NCBI GenBank assembly: GCA_963732155.1
Contig: CAVSYB010000013.1
Coordinates: 62,001 to 126,000 of the forward strand
DNA: 64,000 nt
Origin: Roseiarcus sp963732155
GTDB taxonomy: Bacteria; Pseudomonadota; Alphaproteobacteria; Rhizobiales; Beijerinckiaceae
Reading direction: 5' to 3'
The translations under genes were made by a program, and so were the position numbers. A model generated the notes under the pieces. The model did not search any database. It was not told where the DNA came from and saw only the letters and a program-made list of their open reading frames with translations. Shown here piece after piece: positions 42,523 through 51,310 of this stretch. Numbering within the stretch: the stretch's first letter is position 1; every line of letters begins with the position of its first letter.

Positions 42523-43377
42523 TCAGGCCGGGCCGAACCGCCCGGCGCGGTAGTCGGCGTAGGCCTGTTCGATCTCGGCCTGCGTGTTCATCACGAACGG
42601 GCCGCCGGCGACGACCGGCTCGCGCAGCGGCCGGCCGGCGTAAAGCAGCGCGCGCAACGGCGTCTCGCCCGCCGCGACCGCCGCCTCGGAAGCCGCCGCG
42701 TCGGCGCCCCGGTCGAGCTGGACGACGTCGCCCGCCTTGACCGCCGCCGCGTCGGCGCCGATCCGGCCCGTCCCTTCGAGAATGACAACGAACGCATTAT
42801 AGTCGGCCGGCAAATCCTGGCCAACGGAGACCCCGGGCGCGAGGCGGAACTCGACCATCGTCACCGGGACGTAGTTCTCGGTCGGCGCCCGCACGGCGCC
42901 CGAGGCGCCGGAGAACACGCGGATTTCCGCGCCCGGCTCGCGCCGCGCCGGCATCTCGCTCGCGACGAGGTCCTGGTAGCGCGGGGCGACCATCTTGTGC
43001 GCCGCCGGCAGATTGACCCATAGCTGGAGCGTGTGCGCGGTCTGCCCCTCGGCGGGAATCTCGTTGTGGATCAGCCCGCGCCCCGCGGTCATCCATTGCG
43101 CGTCGCCCGGCAGGATCGCGCCTTGGTGGCCGAGGTTGTCGTAGTGATCGATCCGCCCGTCGATCACATAGGTCACCGTCTCGATGCCGCGATGGGGATG
43201 CTTGCCGAATACGCCGCGCGGGAACCAGTCCTCCATCAGGGCGAGGAACGGATCGACGGCCGCGTAGTCGCCGCGCATCGCCGCCGGCATCAGCGGGCGC
43301 ACGCGATGCTGCGGCGTCATGCCCTGCCGCGCCTCGGGATGTTCGATTCCGAGCGTCGATCGCTGGAAAACCGCCAT
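42523..43377 (-). CDS. Pirin family protein
   Basis: 284 residues from the Met at 43377, with GGGAGAAGG in front. Two cupin domains: the N-terminal one has GKHPHRGIETVTYVIDGRID with the metal-binding His pair and HQGAILPGDAQWMTAGRGLI followed by HNEIP; the C-terminal one is degenerate. Bacterial pirins act as quercetinases or as redox-sensing regulators. It precedes the binding-protein gene and may share its transcript. Confidence 0.92.
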   Translation of the reverse strand: MAVFQRSTLGIEHPEARQGMTPQHRVRPLMPAAMRGDYAAVDPFLALMEDWFPRGVFGKHPHRGIETVTYVIDGRIDHYDNLGHQGAILPGDAQWMTAGRGLIHNEIPAEGQTAHTLQLWVNLPAAHKMVAPRYQDLVASEMPARREPGAEIRVFSGASGAVRAPTENYVPVTMVEFRLAPGVSVGQDLPADYNAFVVILEGTGRIGADAAAVKAGDVVQLDRGADAAASEAAVAAGETPLRALLYAGRPLREPVVAGGPFVMNTQAEIEQAYADYRAGRFGPA

Positions 43378-43494
43378 GGTCCTTCTCCCGTTCGAGCCTG
43401 CGCCCGCCCCGCCGCCGATCAATAGCGATCCACAGCCCCGCTTGTCACGCCATTGAGCGCCGGAAGTGAAGAATTGTGAGAAGCGGCGCCGGGG

Positions 43495-44316
43495 TCAGAC
43501 GAGCGGCGTCCAGATCGCGCGCAGGAACGACAGCCGCATGCCGGCGCGCTCCATGTTGCGGTGGCTGGTCGACAGGAAGTCCGCGCCGCCGCACACGAAA
43601 TCGACGCCCGCGGCTTTCGCGTCGCGCCGACGGCGGGCCAGCAGCGCGGCGTGCAGGCCACGCTGGCGGAACGCCGGGTCGGTCGCGGCGTCCGCGAAAT
43701 AGCCGACGCCGGCATGGACGAACAGGATCGCGGCGGCGGCGGCCCGGCCGTCGATCCGCGCCACGTAGAGCGACCAGCCGGGCTCATTGAGCCACGGGCG
43801 CACGTTCGCCTTGAACGCCGCGCGCGCCGCGGCCGGAATGACCCGGCCCTCGACATAGGCGGCGAGGAAGTCCTCCATGTCGGCCGCGCTTGCGACTCGT
43901 TCGACCGTGACGCCGTCAGGGCCCGGGACCGGCGGACCGGGCTCGCCGACCAGCGCCGCGTGAAAGCCCGACTGGAAAAATCCGAGCCGCGCGAGTTCGC
44001 GTCCCATCGCGGCGTCGCTGTCGCCCGGCGTGATCTCGAACCGTCCCGGCGATCCGCGTTCGCGCTGCCATTCGACCAGCGGCCGGATGAGCTGCGCCTG
44101 TCCGGCGCGCAGGCCCACCACGCCGTTGAACGACGGCGACGGCAGGTTCCGCGCGCTCAGCGCGGCCGCCTCGCCGAACCTGCCGATGGCGACGCCGGTC
44201 GGATTGCCCGGAATGCGCTCGAGAACCTGCAAGCGCGCGACCGTATAGGCCGACGCCGCCCCAACCACGCGGCGGATCAGCTCGATCGAGGGCGCCCATC
44301 GCGGAACTGAACTCAT
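43495..44316 (-). CDS. Two-domain GNAT acetyltransferase
   Basis: 273 residues. The N-terminal half (GVAIGRFGEAAALSARNLPS, REL-type helices) is a degenerate GNAT domain; the C-terminal half has the acetyl-CoA-binding segment YFADAATDPAFRQRGLHAAL followed by LLARRRRDAKAAGVDFVCGG. Substrate unknown. It follows the NfeD gene by 28 bases on the same strand, so it probably belongs to the SPFH-NfeD transcript. Confidence 0.85.
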   Translation of the reverse strand: MSSVPRWAPSIELIRRVVGAASAYTVARLQVLERIPGNPTGVAIGRFGEAAALSARNLPSPSFNGVVGLRAGQAQLIRPLVEWQRERGSPGRFEITPGDSDAAMGRELARLGFFQSGFHAALVGEPGPPVPGPDGVTVERVASAADMEDFLAAYVEGRVIPAAARAAFKANVRPWLNEPGWSLYVARIDGRAAAAAILFVHAGVGYFADAATDPAFRQRGLHAALLARRRRDAKAAGVDFVCGGADFLSTSHRNMERAGMRLSFLRAIWTPLV

Positions 44317-44344
44317 CGCGGCGTCGCCTCCGCAGCCGGAAACC

Positions 44345-44788
44345 TCACGCCTTCGCCACCCGCAGCAGCGAGCCGTCCTCGACGCCGGTCACCCGCACTT
44401 TCGCGCCGGCGCCCATGTCCTCGCCGGTCACCCGCCAGACGCTGTCGTCGACGCGGATCGCGCCGTAGCCGCGCTCGATCGGCCGATCGAGAAAGAATTC
44501 CCGGCCGATCAGCCCTTCGGCGCGGCTGTACGGCTGCGGCGGCGAGCGCCGGTCGAGCGAGCCGTAGACGCGCCGTCCGACGATCAACAGCGCGACGACC
44601 AGCGCGGCGAACAGGAAAAGCTGCGCAGTGATCTCCATCGGCCAGAAGAAATCGGCGGCGCCGAGGATCACCGCGGCCGCCCCGATCCAGATCAGGAAGG
44701 CGCCCGGCGCCAGGGTTTCGGCGGCGCACAGGACCAGCCCCAGCGTCAGCCAGAGGACATAGCCGAAATGAAAGCCGCTGTCGGGCAT
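44345..44788 (-). CDS. NfeD family membrane protein
   Basis: 147 residues. Three to four N-terminal membrane segments (YVLWLTLGLVLCAAETLAPG; AAVILGAADFFWPMEI; LFLFAALVVALLIVGRRVYG) then a soluble OB-fold tail with LIGREFFLDRPIERGYGAIR and VRVTGVEDGSLLRVAKA. NfeD proteins partner SPFH proteins in membrane quality control. The gene is 9 bases after the SPFH gene, the standard operon pair. Confidence 0.9.
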   Translation of the reverse strand: MPDSGFHFGYVLWLTLGLVLCAAETLAPGAFLIWIGAAAVILGAADFFWPMEITAQLFLFAALVVALLIVGRRVYGSLDRRSPPQPYSRAEGLIGREFFLDRPIERGYGAIRVDDSVWRVTGEDMGAGAKVRVTGVEDGSLLRVAKA

Positions 44789-44797
44789 TGGCCTGGC

Positions 44798-45802
44798 TCA
44801 GGGGCGATTGGTCGGGGCGGGCGGCGGGTTCGGCGGCACGACGTTGCGCAGCGGACGCGCCGGCCTCGCCGCATCGGCCGCGCGGCTTTCGCCGAGTGCG
44901 CTCGCGGCGATTTCGGCAATTCCGCCCAGCGTGCCAGCGAGCGAGGCGAGGTCCAACGGCATGATGAACACTTTCTGGTTTGGAGTTTCGGCGAGCGACT
45001 GGATCGATCTTACGTATTTTTCGGCGATGAAAAAATTCAGCGCCGCCACGTCGCCCTCTGCGAGCGCCTTGCTGAGCACGTTGGTGGCGACCGCGTCGGC
45101 CTGGGCGAGGCGTTCGCGCGCCTCGGCTTCGCGGAACGCCGCCTCCTTGCGCCCCTCGGCCTCCAGCACCACCGCCTGCTTCTTGCCCTCGGCGCGGGTG
45201 ATGTCGGACTGGCGCATGCCCTCGGCCTCGAGGATCACCGCGCGCTTTTCGCGCTCGGCTTTCATCTGGCGGCCCATCGCGTCGATCAGGTCCTTGGGCG
45301 GTTCGATGTCCTTGATTTCGATGCGCGTCACCTTGATGCCCCACGGCAGCGCGGCGGCGTCGATCACGGTGAGCAGGCGCACGTTGATCTCGTCGCGGTG
45401 CGACAGCAACTGGTCGAGGTCCATCGAGCCCATCACGGTGCGGATGTTGGTCATCACCAGGTTGAGCAGCGCCTGTTCGAGATTGGCGACCTCATAGGAA
45501 GCGCGCCGCACGTCGAGCACCTGGAAGAAGGAGACGCCGTCGACCTTCACGGTCGCATTGTCCTTGGTGATGATCTCCTGGCTCGGGACGTCGATCACCT
45601 GCTCCATCACGTTCATCTTGCGGCCGACGCGGTCGAAATAGGGAATGATGACGCCGAGGCCCGGCGTCAGCGTCTTGTTGTAGCGGCCGAACCGCTCGAC
45701 GGTGTAGTTGTAGCCCTGCGGCACCTGGCGGATGCCCATCATGATGGTGATGAGGACGAACAGCACCAGGATGATGGCGAAGACGCTGAATCCGGCGATC
45801 AT
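44798..45802 (-). CDS. SPFH-domain protein (stomatin/paraslipin/QmcA type)
   Basis: 334 residues. Single N-terminal membrane segment (IIAGFSVFAIILVLFVLITI-like, residues 1-25), then the SPFH domain with GYNYTVERFGRYNKTLTPGL, VPSQEIITKDNATVKVDGVS and DALGWGIKV-type strand reading ALPWGIKVTRIEIKDIEPPK, and a coiled coil rich in Glu, Ala and Arg (KKQAVVLEAEGRKEAAFREA). Forms large rings that organise membrane microdomains; paired with NfeD downstream. Confidence 0.93.
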   Translation of the reverse strand: MIAGFSVFAIILVLFVLITIMMGIRQVPQGYNYTVERFGRYNKTLTPGLGVIIPYFDRVGRKMNVMEQVIDVPSQEIITKDNATVKVDGVSFFQVLDVRRASYEVANLEQALLNLVMTNIRTVMGSMDLDQLLSHRDEINVRLLTVIDAAALPWGIKVTRIEIKDIEPPKDLIDAMGRQMKAEREKRAVILEAEGMRQSDITRAEGKKQAVVLEAEGRKEAAFREAEARERLAQADAVATNVLSKALAEGDVAALNFFIAEKYVRSIQSLAETPNQKVFIMPLDLASLAGTLGGIAEIAASALGESRAADAARPARPLRNVVPPNPPPAPTNRP

Positions 45803-45851
45803 TGGCGTAAAGTCTCCCCCTCCCCGCGGCGCTGGCGGCGCGGCCGTCTGC

Positions 45852-45901
45852 GCTTACGGGACGCCCCGTTCTAGCGCGGGCGAGGTGGAAAGGCCATCGG
45901 G
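45852..45901. repeat. Dispersed 50-bp repeat, copy A
   Basis: Shares GCTTACGGGACG at its start and GGCCATCGGG at its end, and a TTCTA in the middle, with the stretch at 48676-48726. About three quarters of the positions agree by eye. It stands 50 bases upstream of the minus-strand SPFH gene. Confidence 0.45.
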
Positions 45902-46044
45902 GGCGGGCGATGCGCGGCCTTCTCTGGCGGTCTATGTCTGGCTGTTGGTGTTCGTCATGCCGCCGTTCAGTCGCGCCCTTACGCGGCGCCTGTACGGAGT
46001 CTGACGGCGCTCTAGCGGACGCCCGGCGTGGTCACGCCGCCTCG

Positions 46045-47364
46045 CTACGTCAGCGCCTGGTCGGCGGCCGCCGCGTCGTTGAGCACGCGATCCGCCGTCG
46101 CGCGGTCGAAATCGCCTTCCCAGTTGGCGACGACGACGGTCGCCACGCAATTGCCGATGAGATTGCCGAGCGCGCGCGCCATGCCGATGAACCAGTCGAC
46201 GGAGAGGACCAGCACCAGCCCGATCACCGGCACGCTCGGCACGGCGTTGAGCGTGGCGGCGAGAATGACGATCGCCGACCCCGGCACGCCATGCGCGCCC
46301 TTCGAGGTGAGCAGCGACACGCCGAGCACGAGCAGGAGATCGCCGAGCGACAGCGGCGTGTTGGTCGCCTGCGCGATGAAGACCACCGCCAGCGTCAGAT
46401 AGATCGAGAAGGCGTCGAGGTTGAAGGAATAGCCGGTCGGGATCACCAGACCGACGACGTCGTCCTTGACGCCCATCGCCTCGAGCTTGCGCATGATCTG
46501 CGGCAGCACCGCGTCGGACGACGCGGTCCCCAGAACGATGGTCAGCTCCGCCCTGAAATACGCCAGGAACTTGAAAATATTGACGCCCGCCGTGCGCAGG
46601 ACGGCGCCGAGGACGACAATCACGAACAGCGCGACCGACACATAGAACAGGCCGACCAGCCAGGCGAGCGAGCCCAGCGAGCCCACGCCGTATTGGCCGA
46701 CCGTGTAGGCGACCGCGCCGAGCACGCCGAATGGGGCGACCCGCACCACCAGGCCCATCGCCCGGAACAGCACGGCGGCCACCGCTTCGACCATCTCCGT
46801 CACCGGCTTGCCCCTCTCGCCGACCAGCGCCAGGGCGGCGCCGAACAGAACGGCGAAGAACAAGACCTGCAGCACGTCGTTGCGCGCGAAGGCGTCGAAC
46901 GCCGTCGTCGGGATGATGTTGAGAAGGAAGGCGCCGACGCCGCCGCTCTTCAGCTTGTGCGCGTTTTCGGCATAGGCGCCGAGGGCGCCGGCGTCGAGCT
47001 TGCTCGGATCGATGTTCATGCCCCGTCCGGGCCCGACGATGAACGCGAGCGCAACGCCGAGCGCCAGCGCGACGGTGGTCATCGCCTCGAAATAGACGAG
47101 CGCCTTGACCCCGACCCGCCCGACCTTCCTGAGATCGCCGGCGCCGGCGATGCCGTGGACGACCACGCAGAACACGATCGGGCCGACGATCATCGAAATC
47201 AGCCGCAGGAAGACGTCGCTGAGGACTTTCAGCCCGACCGCGAAAGCGGGAAAGGCGACGCCGACGGCGATGCCGAGGACGAGCGCGACCAGCACCTGCG
47301 CGAACAGCGATTTATAGAGCGGCGCGCCGGCCGGCGCGGCGGCGGCGGGGACGGCGGCGGTCAT
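46045..47364 (-). CDS. Dicarboxylate/amino acid:cation symporter (DctA/GltP family)
   Basis: 439 residues, about eight membrane segments. SLFAQVLVALVLGIAVGVAF opens it; DVFLRLISMIVGPIVFCVVV is the family signature, then ELTIVLGTASSDAVLPQIMR (HP1 serine-rich loop), SFNLDAFSIYLTLAVVFIAQ and LTSKGAHGVPGSAIVILAAT (HP2). The pattern fits C4-dicarboxylate uptake driven by H+ or Na+. No dctBD sensor pair is adjacent. The family is normally inducible; no operator was recognised. Confidence 0.95.
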   Translation of the reverse strand: MTAAVPAAAAPAGAPLYKSLFAQVLVALVLGIAVGVAFPAFAVGLKVLSDVFLRLISMIVGPIVFCVVVHGIAGAGDLRKVGRVGVKALVYFEAMTTVALALGVALAFIVGPGRGMNIDPSKLDAGALGAYAENAHKLKSGGVGAFLLNIIPTTAFDAFARNDVLQVLFFAVLFGAALALVGERGKPVTEMVEAVAAVLFRAMGLVVRVAPFGVLGAVAYTVGQYGVGSLGSLAWLVGLFYVSVALFVIVVLGAVLRTAGVNIFKFLAYFRAELTIVLGTASSDAVLPQIMRKLEAMGVKDDVVGLVIPTGYSFNLDAFSIYLTLAVVFIAQATNTPLSLGDLLLVLGVSLLTSKGAHGVPGSAIVILAATLNAVPSVPVIGLVLVLSVDWFIGMARALGNLIGNCVATVVVANWEGDFDRATADRVLNDAAAADQALT

Positions 47365-47388
47365 CGGCGGGCCTCCAGCGACGCCTCG

Positions 47389-47682
47389 CTACGGCAGCGA
47401 ATGCACGATCACCGGCCCGGCGGTCGCGCTCGCCGGTCCGTCGAGCAGCGGGCCGAGGTTCTTCTCGATCCAGGCGAGCGCCCGTCTGTTGGATTCCTCG
47501 GCGCCGGCGAAATCGTTGAACAGGCTGATCGCGGTCACCGTGTCGTCGCCGGAATAGACGACGTAATAGCCCATGAAGCCCGGCACGTTGCTGATGATCG
47601 AAACCGCGCCCTGCTTGACCCTGCGGGCAATTTCATCGGCCTTGCCGGGCTTCGCCCTGGCCTGGCGAATAGAGGCGTACAT
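47389..47682 (-). CDS. ABM-like dimeric alpha/beta-barrel protein
   Basis: 97 residues from the Met at 47682. YASIRQARAKPGKADEIARR, VSIISNVPGFMGYYVVYSGD and VTAISLFNDFAGAEESNRRA form the ferredoxin-like fold of small antibiotic-biosynthesis-monooxygenase/YdhR-like proteins; DDTVTAISLF is the exposed strand. Substrate unknown. It lies upstream of the DctA-type gene by 24 bases on the same strand and may be co-transcribed with it. Confidence 0.78.
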   Translation of the reverse strand: MYASIRQARAKPGKADEIARRVKQGAVSIISNVPGFMGYYVVYSGDDTVTAISLFNDFAGAEESNRRALAWIEKNLGPLLDGPASATAGPVIVHSLP

Positions 47683-48037
47683 GGCGACCTCCGCGATTGA
47701 TCGATCGTTTGCTGCCGGCGCGGCGCCGACGAGCCTACGCCATCCCGCACCGCCGGGCCAGCGCGCGTCCTGGCTCATGTCATGTGAGACTCACGGACGG
47801 AGGCGGTTTTGTTCATTGTTTGCTTGGCGGAGCGGCGCGCGAGAGGAATTCGAAGTCAAGGATGCGAGGCACCGCCTTCGGCGGCGGCCCTTCGGGCCGT
47901 CCTTGAGTTCGAATTCCTCTCGCGCATAATTGCCTCCAAGCATCCAATGAATTTGTGGCGCTGACGTCAGCGCCAGTTTCAGATGTGTCTGAGCCGGGCC
48001 AGCGCGCGATGACGAACGCGGAAGCCCGGTCGCGGCC
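47683..48037. other. 355-base intergenic stretch carrying a long inverted repeat
   Basis: Lies between two minus-strand genes. It holds no plausible gene: the open frames are short and show no motifs. The central feature is the inverted repeat at 47837-47925. Confidence 0.7.
47837..47925. repeat. 26-bp inverted repeat with structured 37-base loop
   Basis: Arms at 47837-47862 and 47900-47925 (starting GCGCGAGAGGAATTCGAA and its complement) match at 25 of 26 positions. The loop holds two further small hairpins, CCGCC/GGCGG and GGCCC/GGGCC, each around TTC. The whole could form a clover-like RNA or a cruciform. It could end the OmpA-domain transcript or be a mobile palindromic element. Confidence 0.75.
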
Positions 48038-48556
48038 TCACCGGACCGGCGAATACATCCGCGCTTCGACGCGGCGATTCTCCGGGCTGAACCTGTTCGA
48101 CACCAGCGGCTTGGCGCTGCCGAAGCCGACCGTGGCCTCCACCGGGACGCCGAGCGGCGCGAGATAGGCGGCGACCGCCGACGCCCGCTTTTGCGAAAGA
48201 TCGAGGTTGCCCGTCTCCGCGCCGCTCGCGTCGGAATGGCCGTCGATCGCGAACTTCCGCCCGCGCAGGCGCGGGTCCTTCAGCGCCTTGGCGAACTCGT
48301 CGAGGCTTTCCTTGTCTCCTTGCGTGAGATCGGCGGAGTTGGATGGAAATTTGACGAGGACGAACCGGCGCTGCATCAGCAACGGCGGGCATTCGGCCTC
48401 TGACCCGAAGCAAACGACCGGCCGGCGATCCGCCTGGACGAAGAACGCCACGACCGCCTCGGCCTTGTACGCGGGATCGGCGCGCGCTTCGCCGATCGCC
48501 GAGGCTTGGGCGAGGATCAGGCTGGCCAAAAATCCCGCGGCGAAACAGGCGCGCAT
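48038..48556 (-). CDS. OmpA-domain (peptidoglycan-binding) protein
   Basis: 172 residues from the Met at 48556. Signal peptide near MRACFAAGFLASLILAQASA, cut around ARA. The OmpA C-terminal domain shows LVKFPSNSADLTQGDKESLD, KFAIDGHSDASGAETGNLDL and SQKRASAVAAYLAPLGV; Asp and Arg in these segments anchor it to peptidoglycan. The 50 residues between signal and domain contain two Cys (VVCFGSEAECPP) and no beta barrel. Confidence 0.85.
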   Translation of the reverse strand: MRACFAAGFLASLILAQASAIGEARADPAYKAEAVVAFFVQADRRPVVCFGSEAECPPLLMQRRFVLVKFPSNSADLTQGDKESLDEFAKALKDPRLRGRKFAIDGHSDASGAETGNLDLSQKRASAVAAYLAPLGVPVEATVGFGSAKPLVSNRFSPENRRVEARMYSPVR

Positions 48557-48675
48557 CCGAACCGATTTCCCTCGCCCGACATTCCCCGGACAGCCGCAGG
48601 GTCGCTCGCGAATTTGGCGCATCGCCGTCCCTTGCGCAAGCAAGCGGCGCTGGCGCGGGCCGTCGGGCCGCGCGA

Positions 48676-48726
48676 GCTTACGGGACGCGCCCCTTCTATC
48701 GCTCGAGCGGATGACAGGCCATCGGG
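48676..48726. repeat. Dispersed 50-bp repeat, copy B
   Basis: Counterpart of 45852-45901: same outer blocks GCTTACGGGACG and GGCCATCGGG with TTCTA between. It lies upstream of the minus-strand OmpA-domain gene, as copy A lies upstream of a minus-strand gene. Confidence 0.45.
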
Positions 48727-48821
48727 CCGCGCGACGGCGCCGCTTCCGGCGATCGGCGCGATTCAGGAGGCGCGAGCCGCCGCTCACGTGAGGTGTTGAT
48801 CCCGGCGCGCCCCGGCCAGAC

Positions 48822-50078
48822 CTAACCGGGCAATTCCGCCTCGATTTCGTCGAGGAATGAGACGATGCGCTCCCGATCGCCGGCGTTTCCGTCCTGGTTG
48901 ACGCTGAGGGTGAGTTCGCCGTCGTACGAGCTGATCGCGAGCTGGAAGTAAGGCTTGTACTTGATCGAGCCGCACAAGAAGGCGTCATAGGGCCGCAAAT
49001 CGCCAAAGGAGATTCGGGCCGGATCCAATATCCCGATGTTCGTCATGCAGATGAGCGGGTTCTTCAGGCGCGATCTCAACCGGCTGTTGGCGGTCCTGTT
49101 CCCCAATATCCGATACGCCAGGTCGAGCTTGACGAAGGCGTTGAGGCCGATGTCGGCGTTCTTCTTCTCGTCCATCACCGCTTTCACCCGGCCGAGCGCG
49201 TCCTCGAAGCGCTCTTCGGGCCGGTAGTCGAGCTGCGTGGCCACCATCGAGGAGAGATTGGTCAGGGACCTGAATTCTCCCGTTTCGCCGAGGTAGCGGC
49301 GCATATCCACCATCACGGGGATCTGGAGCTCGGCGCCGGCCTCGAGCGCCAACCGCTGAAACAGCCGCCGATAGAAAGCGGTCAGCACGGCGTCGTTGAG
49401 CGTCGCCCCTTTGGCGCGGCAATAGTCCTTGAGCGCCGAAACCTTCTCCCGCGCCAGCTTGCGGGTGACGATGAAGGGCCGTGTTTCTCCGCCCTCAATC
49501 AGCGGAAATCGATGATCCCCGGTGCGATTATTGTCTCCGCTTTGCGAGAACAGGGACTTGAGCCTGACGCTGATGGGGAAGCGCTTCAGCACCCCGCGAA
49601 TGCTTCGGTCTCCGGTTATCGCAATCGGCCTGAACGCCGGGTCGGCCGTCAGCCCGGAATAGATCTTGCACAAGAAATCGAGATATTGTTTGAAGCCCGC
49701 CGCATCGCAGACCATGTGATTCATCTTCAGCGCGACGGCGAAGGGACCGGAGTCGAGCAGGCAGACCCCGACCTGCGGGCCGAGCCCTTCATCGACCCGC
49801 GAGACGAGGAACGCCTCGAGCTGCGCCTCCGTCGGCGCGACGACGAAGGCGCGGCCGAAGTCGTCGGGATCGAGGCTGGTCCAGCGCGGTCTGGCGCCCT
49901 CGACGTAGCGGGCGCCGAGGACGGGAATCGCGGCGATCGAGGCGATCACCGATTTCTTCAGGATTTCGGCCTCGAGCCCACGCTCGAACCGCAGCACGCA
50001 ATGCAGCACGTGGTCGTTGAAGCCGTTCGCGTCGAACAGCCATTGGACCTGATCGAACGTTTCGGCGGCGTAATCCAT
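48822..50078 (-). CDS. Condensation-domain-like acyltransferase
   Basis: 418 residues from the Met at 50078. The fold of chloramphenicol-acetyltransferase/condensation enzymes (PapA, WS/DGAT relatives) is indicated by VALKMNHMVCDAAGFKQYLD, in the place of HHxxxDG; here the first His is Asn and the last Gly is Ala-Ala-Gly, so the catalytic His (second) and Asp remain. Later KDYCRAKGATLNDAVLTAFY and the DFGWG-like end (YDAFLCGSIKYKPYFQLAIS) fit. Substrate unknown. Confidence 0.75.
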   Translation of the reverse strand: MDYAAETFDQVQWLFDANGFNDHVLHCVLRFERGLEAEILKKSVIASIAAIPVLGARYVEGARPRWTSLDPDDFGRAFVVAPTEAQLEAFLVSRVDEGLGPQVGVCLLDSGPFAVALKMNHMVCDAAGFKQYLDFLCKIYSGLTADPAFRPIAITGDRSIRGVLKRFPISVRLKSLFSQSGDNNRTGDHRFPLIEGGETRPFIVTRKLAREKVSALKDYCRAKGATLNDAVLTAFYRRLFQRLALEAGAELQIPVMVDMRRYLGETGEFRSLTNLSSMVATQLDYRPEERFEDALGRVKAVMDEKKNADIGLNAFVKLDLAYRILGNRTANSRLRSRLKNPLICMTNIGILDPARISFGDLRPYDAFLCGSIKYKPYFQLAISSYDGELTLSVNQDGNAGDRERIVSFLDEIEAELPG

Positions 50079-50241
50079 CGATCGCGGCTCCCTGGCCTCT
50101 CCGCGTAACCCAATGGGCCGCCAGGCCGGCCGAGGCGCGCTCGCGGGGACGGCGCCCGCCTGGTCGTTGCGATCGCGGGGCTGCCCGCCGGCCCTTCGGC
50201 GCAAAACATGGAACAACCAAGTCCGCCGCCTCGCCGCCTCG

Positions 50242-51237
50242 TCAGATCAGCTTCACCAGTTGCTTGCCGAAATTGCGTCCCTTCAGCACGTCGATCAGCG
50301 CGGCGGGGGCGCTCTCCAGCCCCTGGGCGATCGTCTCGCGATAGCGGATGCGCCCCGCCGCGACATGGGCGACGAGCTCGTCGATCGCCTGCGGCCAAAG
50401 CGCGATATGGTCGGAGACGATGAACCCCTCGATCTTGCTGCGGGTGATCAGCAGCGTTCCGACATTGTCGAGCGCCGTCGGCGCGCCTTCGTAGGACGCG
50501 ATCAGGCCGCAGACCGCGACGCGCGCGAAATTGTTGAGCCGGCGCATGCAGGTGGCGAAGGGAACGCCGCCGACGTTCTCGAACAGGCCATCGACGCCGT
50601 CGGGCAGCGCCGCCTTCAGCGCGGCGACGAAATCAGGCGCCTTGTGGTCGACGCACCGGTCATAGCCGAGCTCGTCTCTCGCATAGGCGCATTTGTCGGG
50701 GCCGCCGGCGATGCCGACCGTCCTGGCGCCGGCGATTCTGGCGAGCTGGCCGACGACCGAGCCGACCGCGCCGGTCGCCGCCGAGACGACGATCGTCTCG
50801 CCCGCCTTCGGCGCGATGATCTTGTTGAGCCCATACCAGCCGGTGACGCCCGGCATGCCGACCGCGCCGAGATAGGCCTGGATCGGAATGCGCGCGGCGT
50901 CGATCGTCCTGAGGTCGCGCCCGTCGCTCAGCGCATATTCCTGCCAGCCGCCCATGCCGACGACCTTGTCGCCGATCTTGAGGCGCGGATTGTTCGAGGC
51001 GACGATTTCGCCGACCGTGCCCCCGCCCATGACGGCGCCCAGTTCCTGCGGCTTGGCGTAGGATTTGGCGTCGCTGAGCCGTCCGCGCATATAGGGGTCG
51101 AGCGAGAGATAATGGTGGCGCACGAGCGCCTGGCCCGGGCCCGGCGTCGGGACCGGCGCCTCGACGAGCCTGAAATTGCCCGGCTCGACAGGGCCCGTCG
51201 GACGGGAATCCAGAACGAATTGCCGGTTGACGGGCAT
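50242..51237 (-). CDS. NADP-dependent oxidoreductase, MDR superfamily (zinc-less, CurA/LTB4DH-like)
   Basis: 331 residues from the Met at 51237, led by GGAGGAAACC. N-terminal VPTPGPGQALVRHHYLSLDP and MRGRLSDAKSY, then the Rossmann motif ETIVVSAATGAVGSVVGQLA with GARTVGIAGGPDKCAYARDE; FENVGGVPFATCMRRLNNFA and GRIRYRETIAQGLESAPAAL complete it. Family members reduce enones and aldehydes with NADPH in detoxification. Directly upstream, the PBP1A gene on the same strand is separate (73-base gap). Confidence 0.93.
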   Translation of the reverse strand: MPVNRQFVLDSRPTGPVEPGNFRLVEAPVPTPGPGQALVRHHYLSLDPYMRGRLSDAKSYAKPQELGAVMGGGTVGEIVASNNPRLKIGDKVVGMGGWQEYALSDGRDLRTIDAARIPIQAYLGAVGMPGVTGWYGLNKIIAPKAGETIVVSAATGAVGSVVGQLARIAGARTVGIAGGPDKCAYARDELGYDRCVDHKAPDFVAALKAALPDGVDGLFENVGGVPFATCMRRLNNFARVAVCGLIASYEGAPTALDNVGTLLITRSKIEGFIVSDHIALWPQAIDELVAHVAAGRIRYRETIAQGLESAPAALIDVLKGRNFGKQLVKLI

Positions 51238-51310
51238 GGCGGTTTCCTCCTCACGGCCGGCGACGGCGGAGCCGCCAGCATAGCGCGCTTTGGCCGCGCG
51301 CGGGAGGATT

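Noticed and set aside
47863..47899. Loop hairpins as UUCG tetraloops
   Set aside because: The pairing with the longest stems leaves TTC triloops; calling them tetraloops would need mismatched closing pairs.
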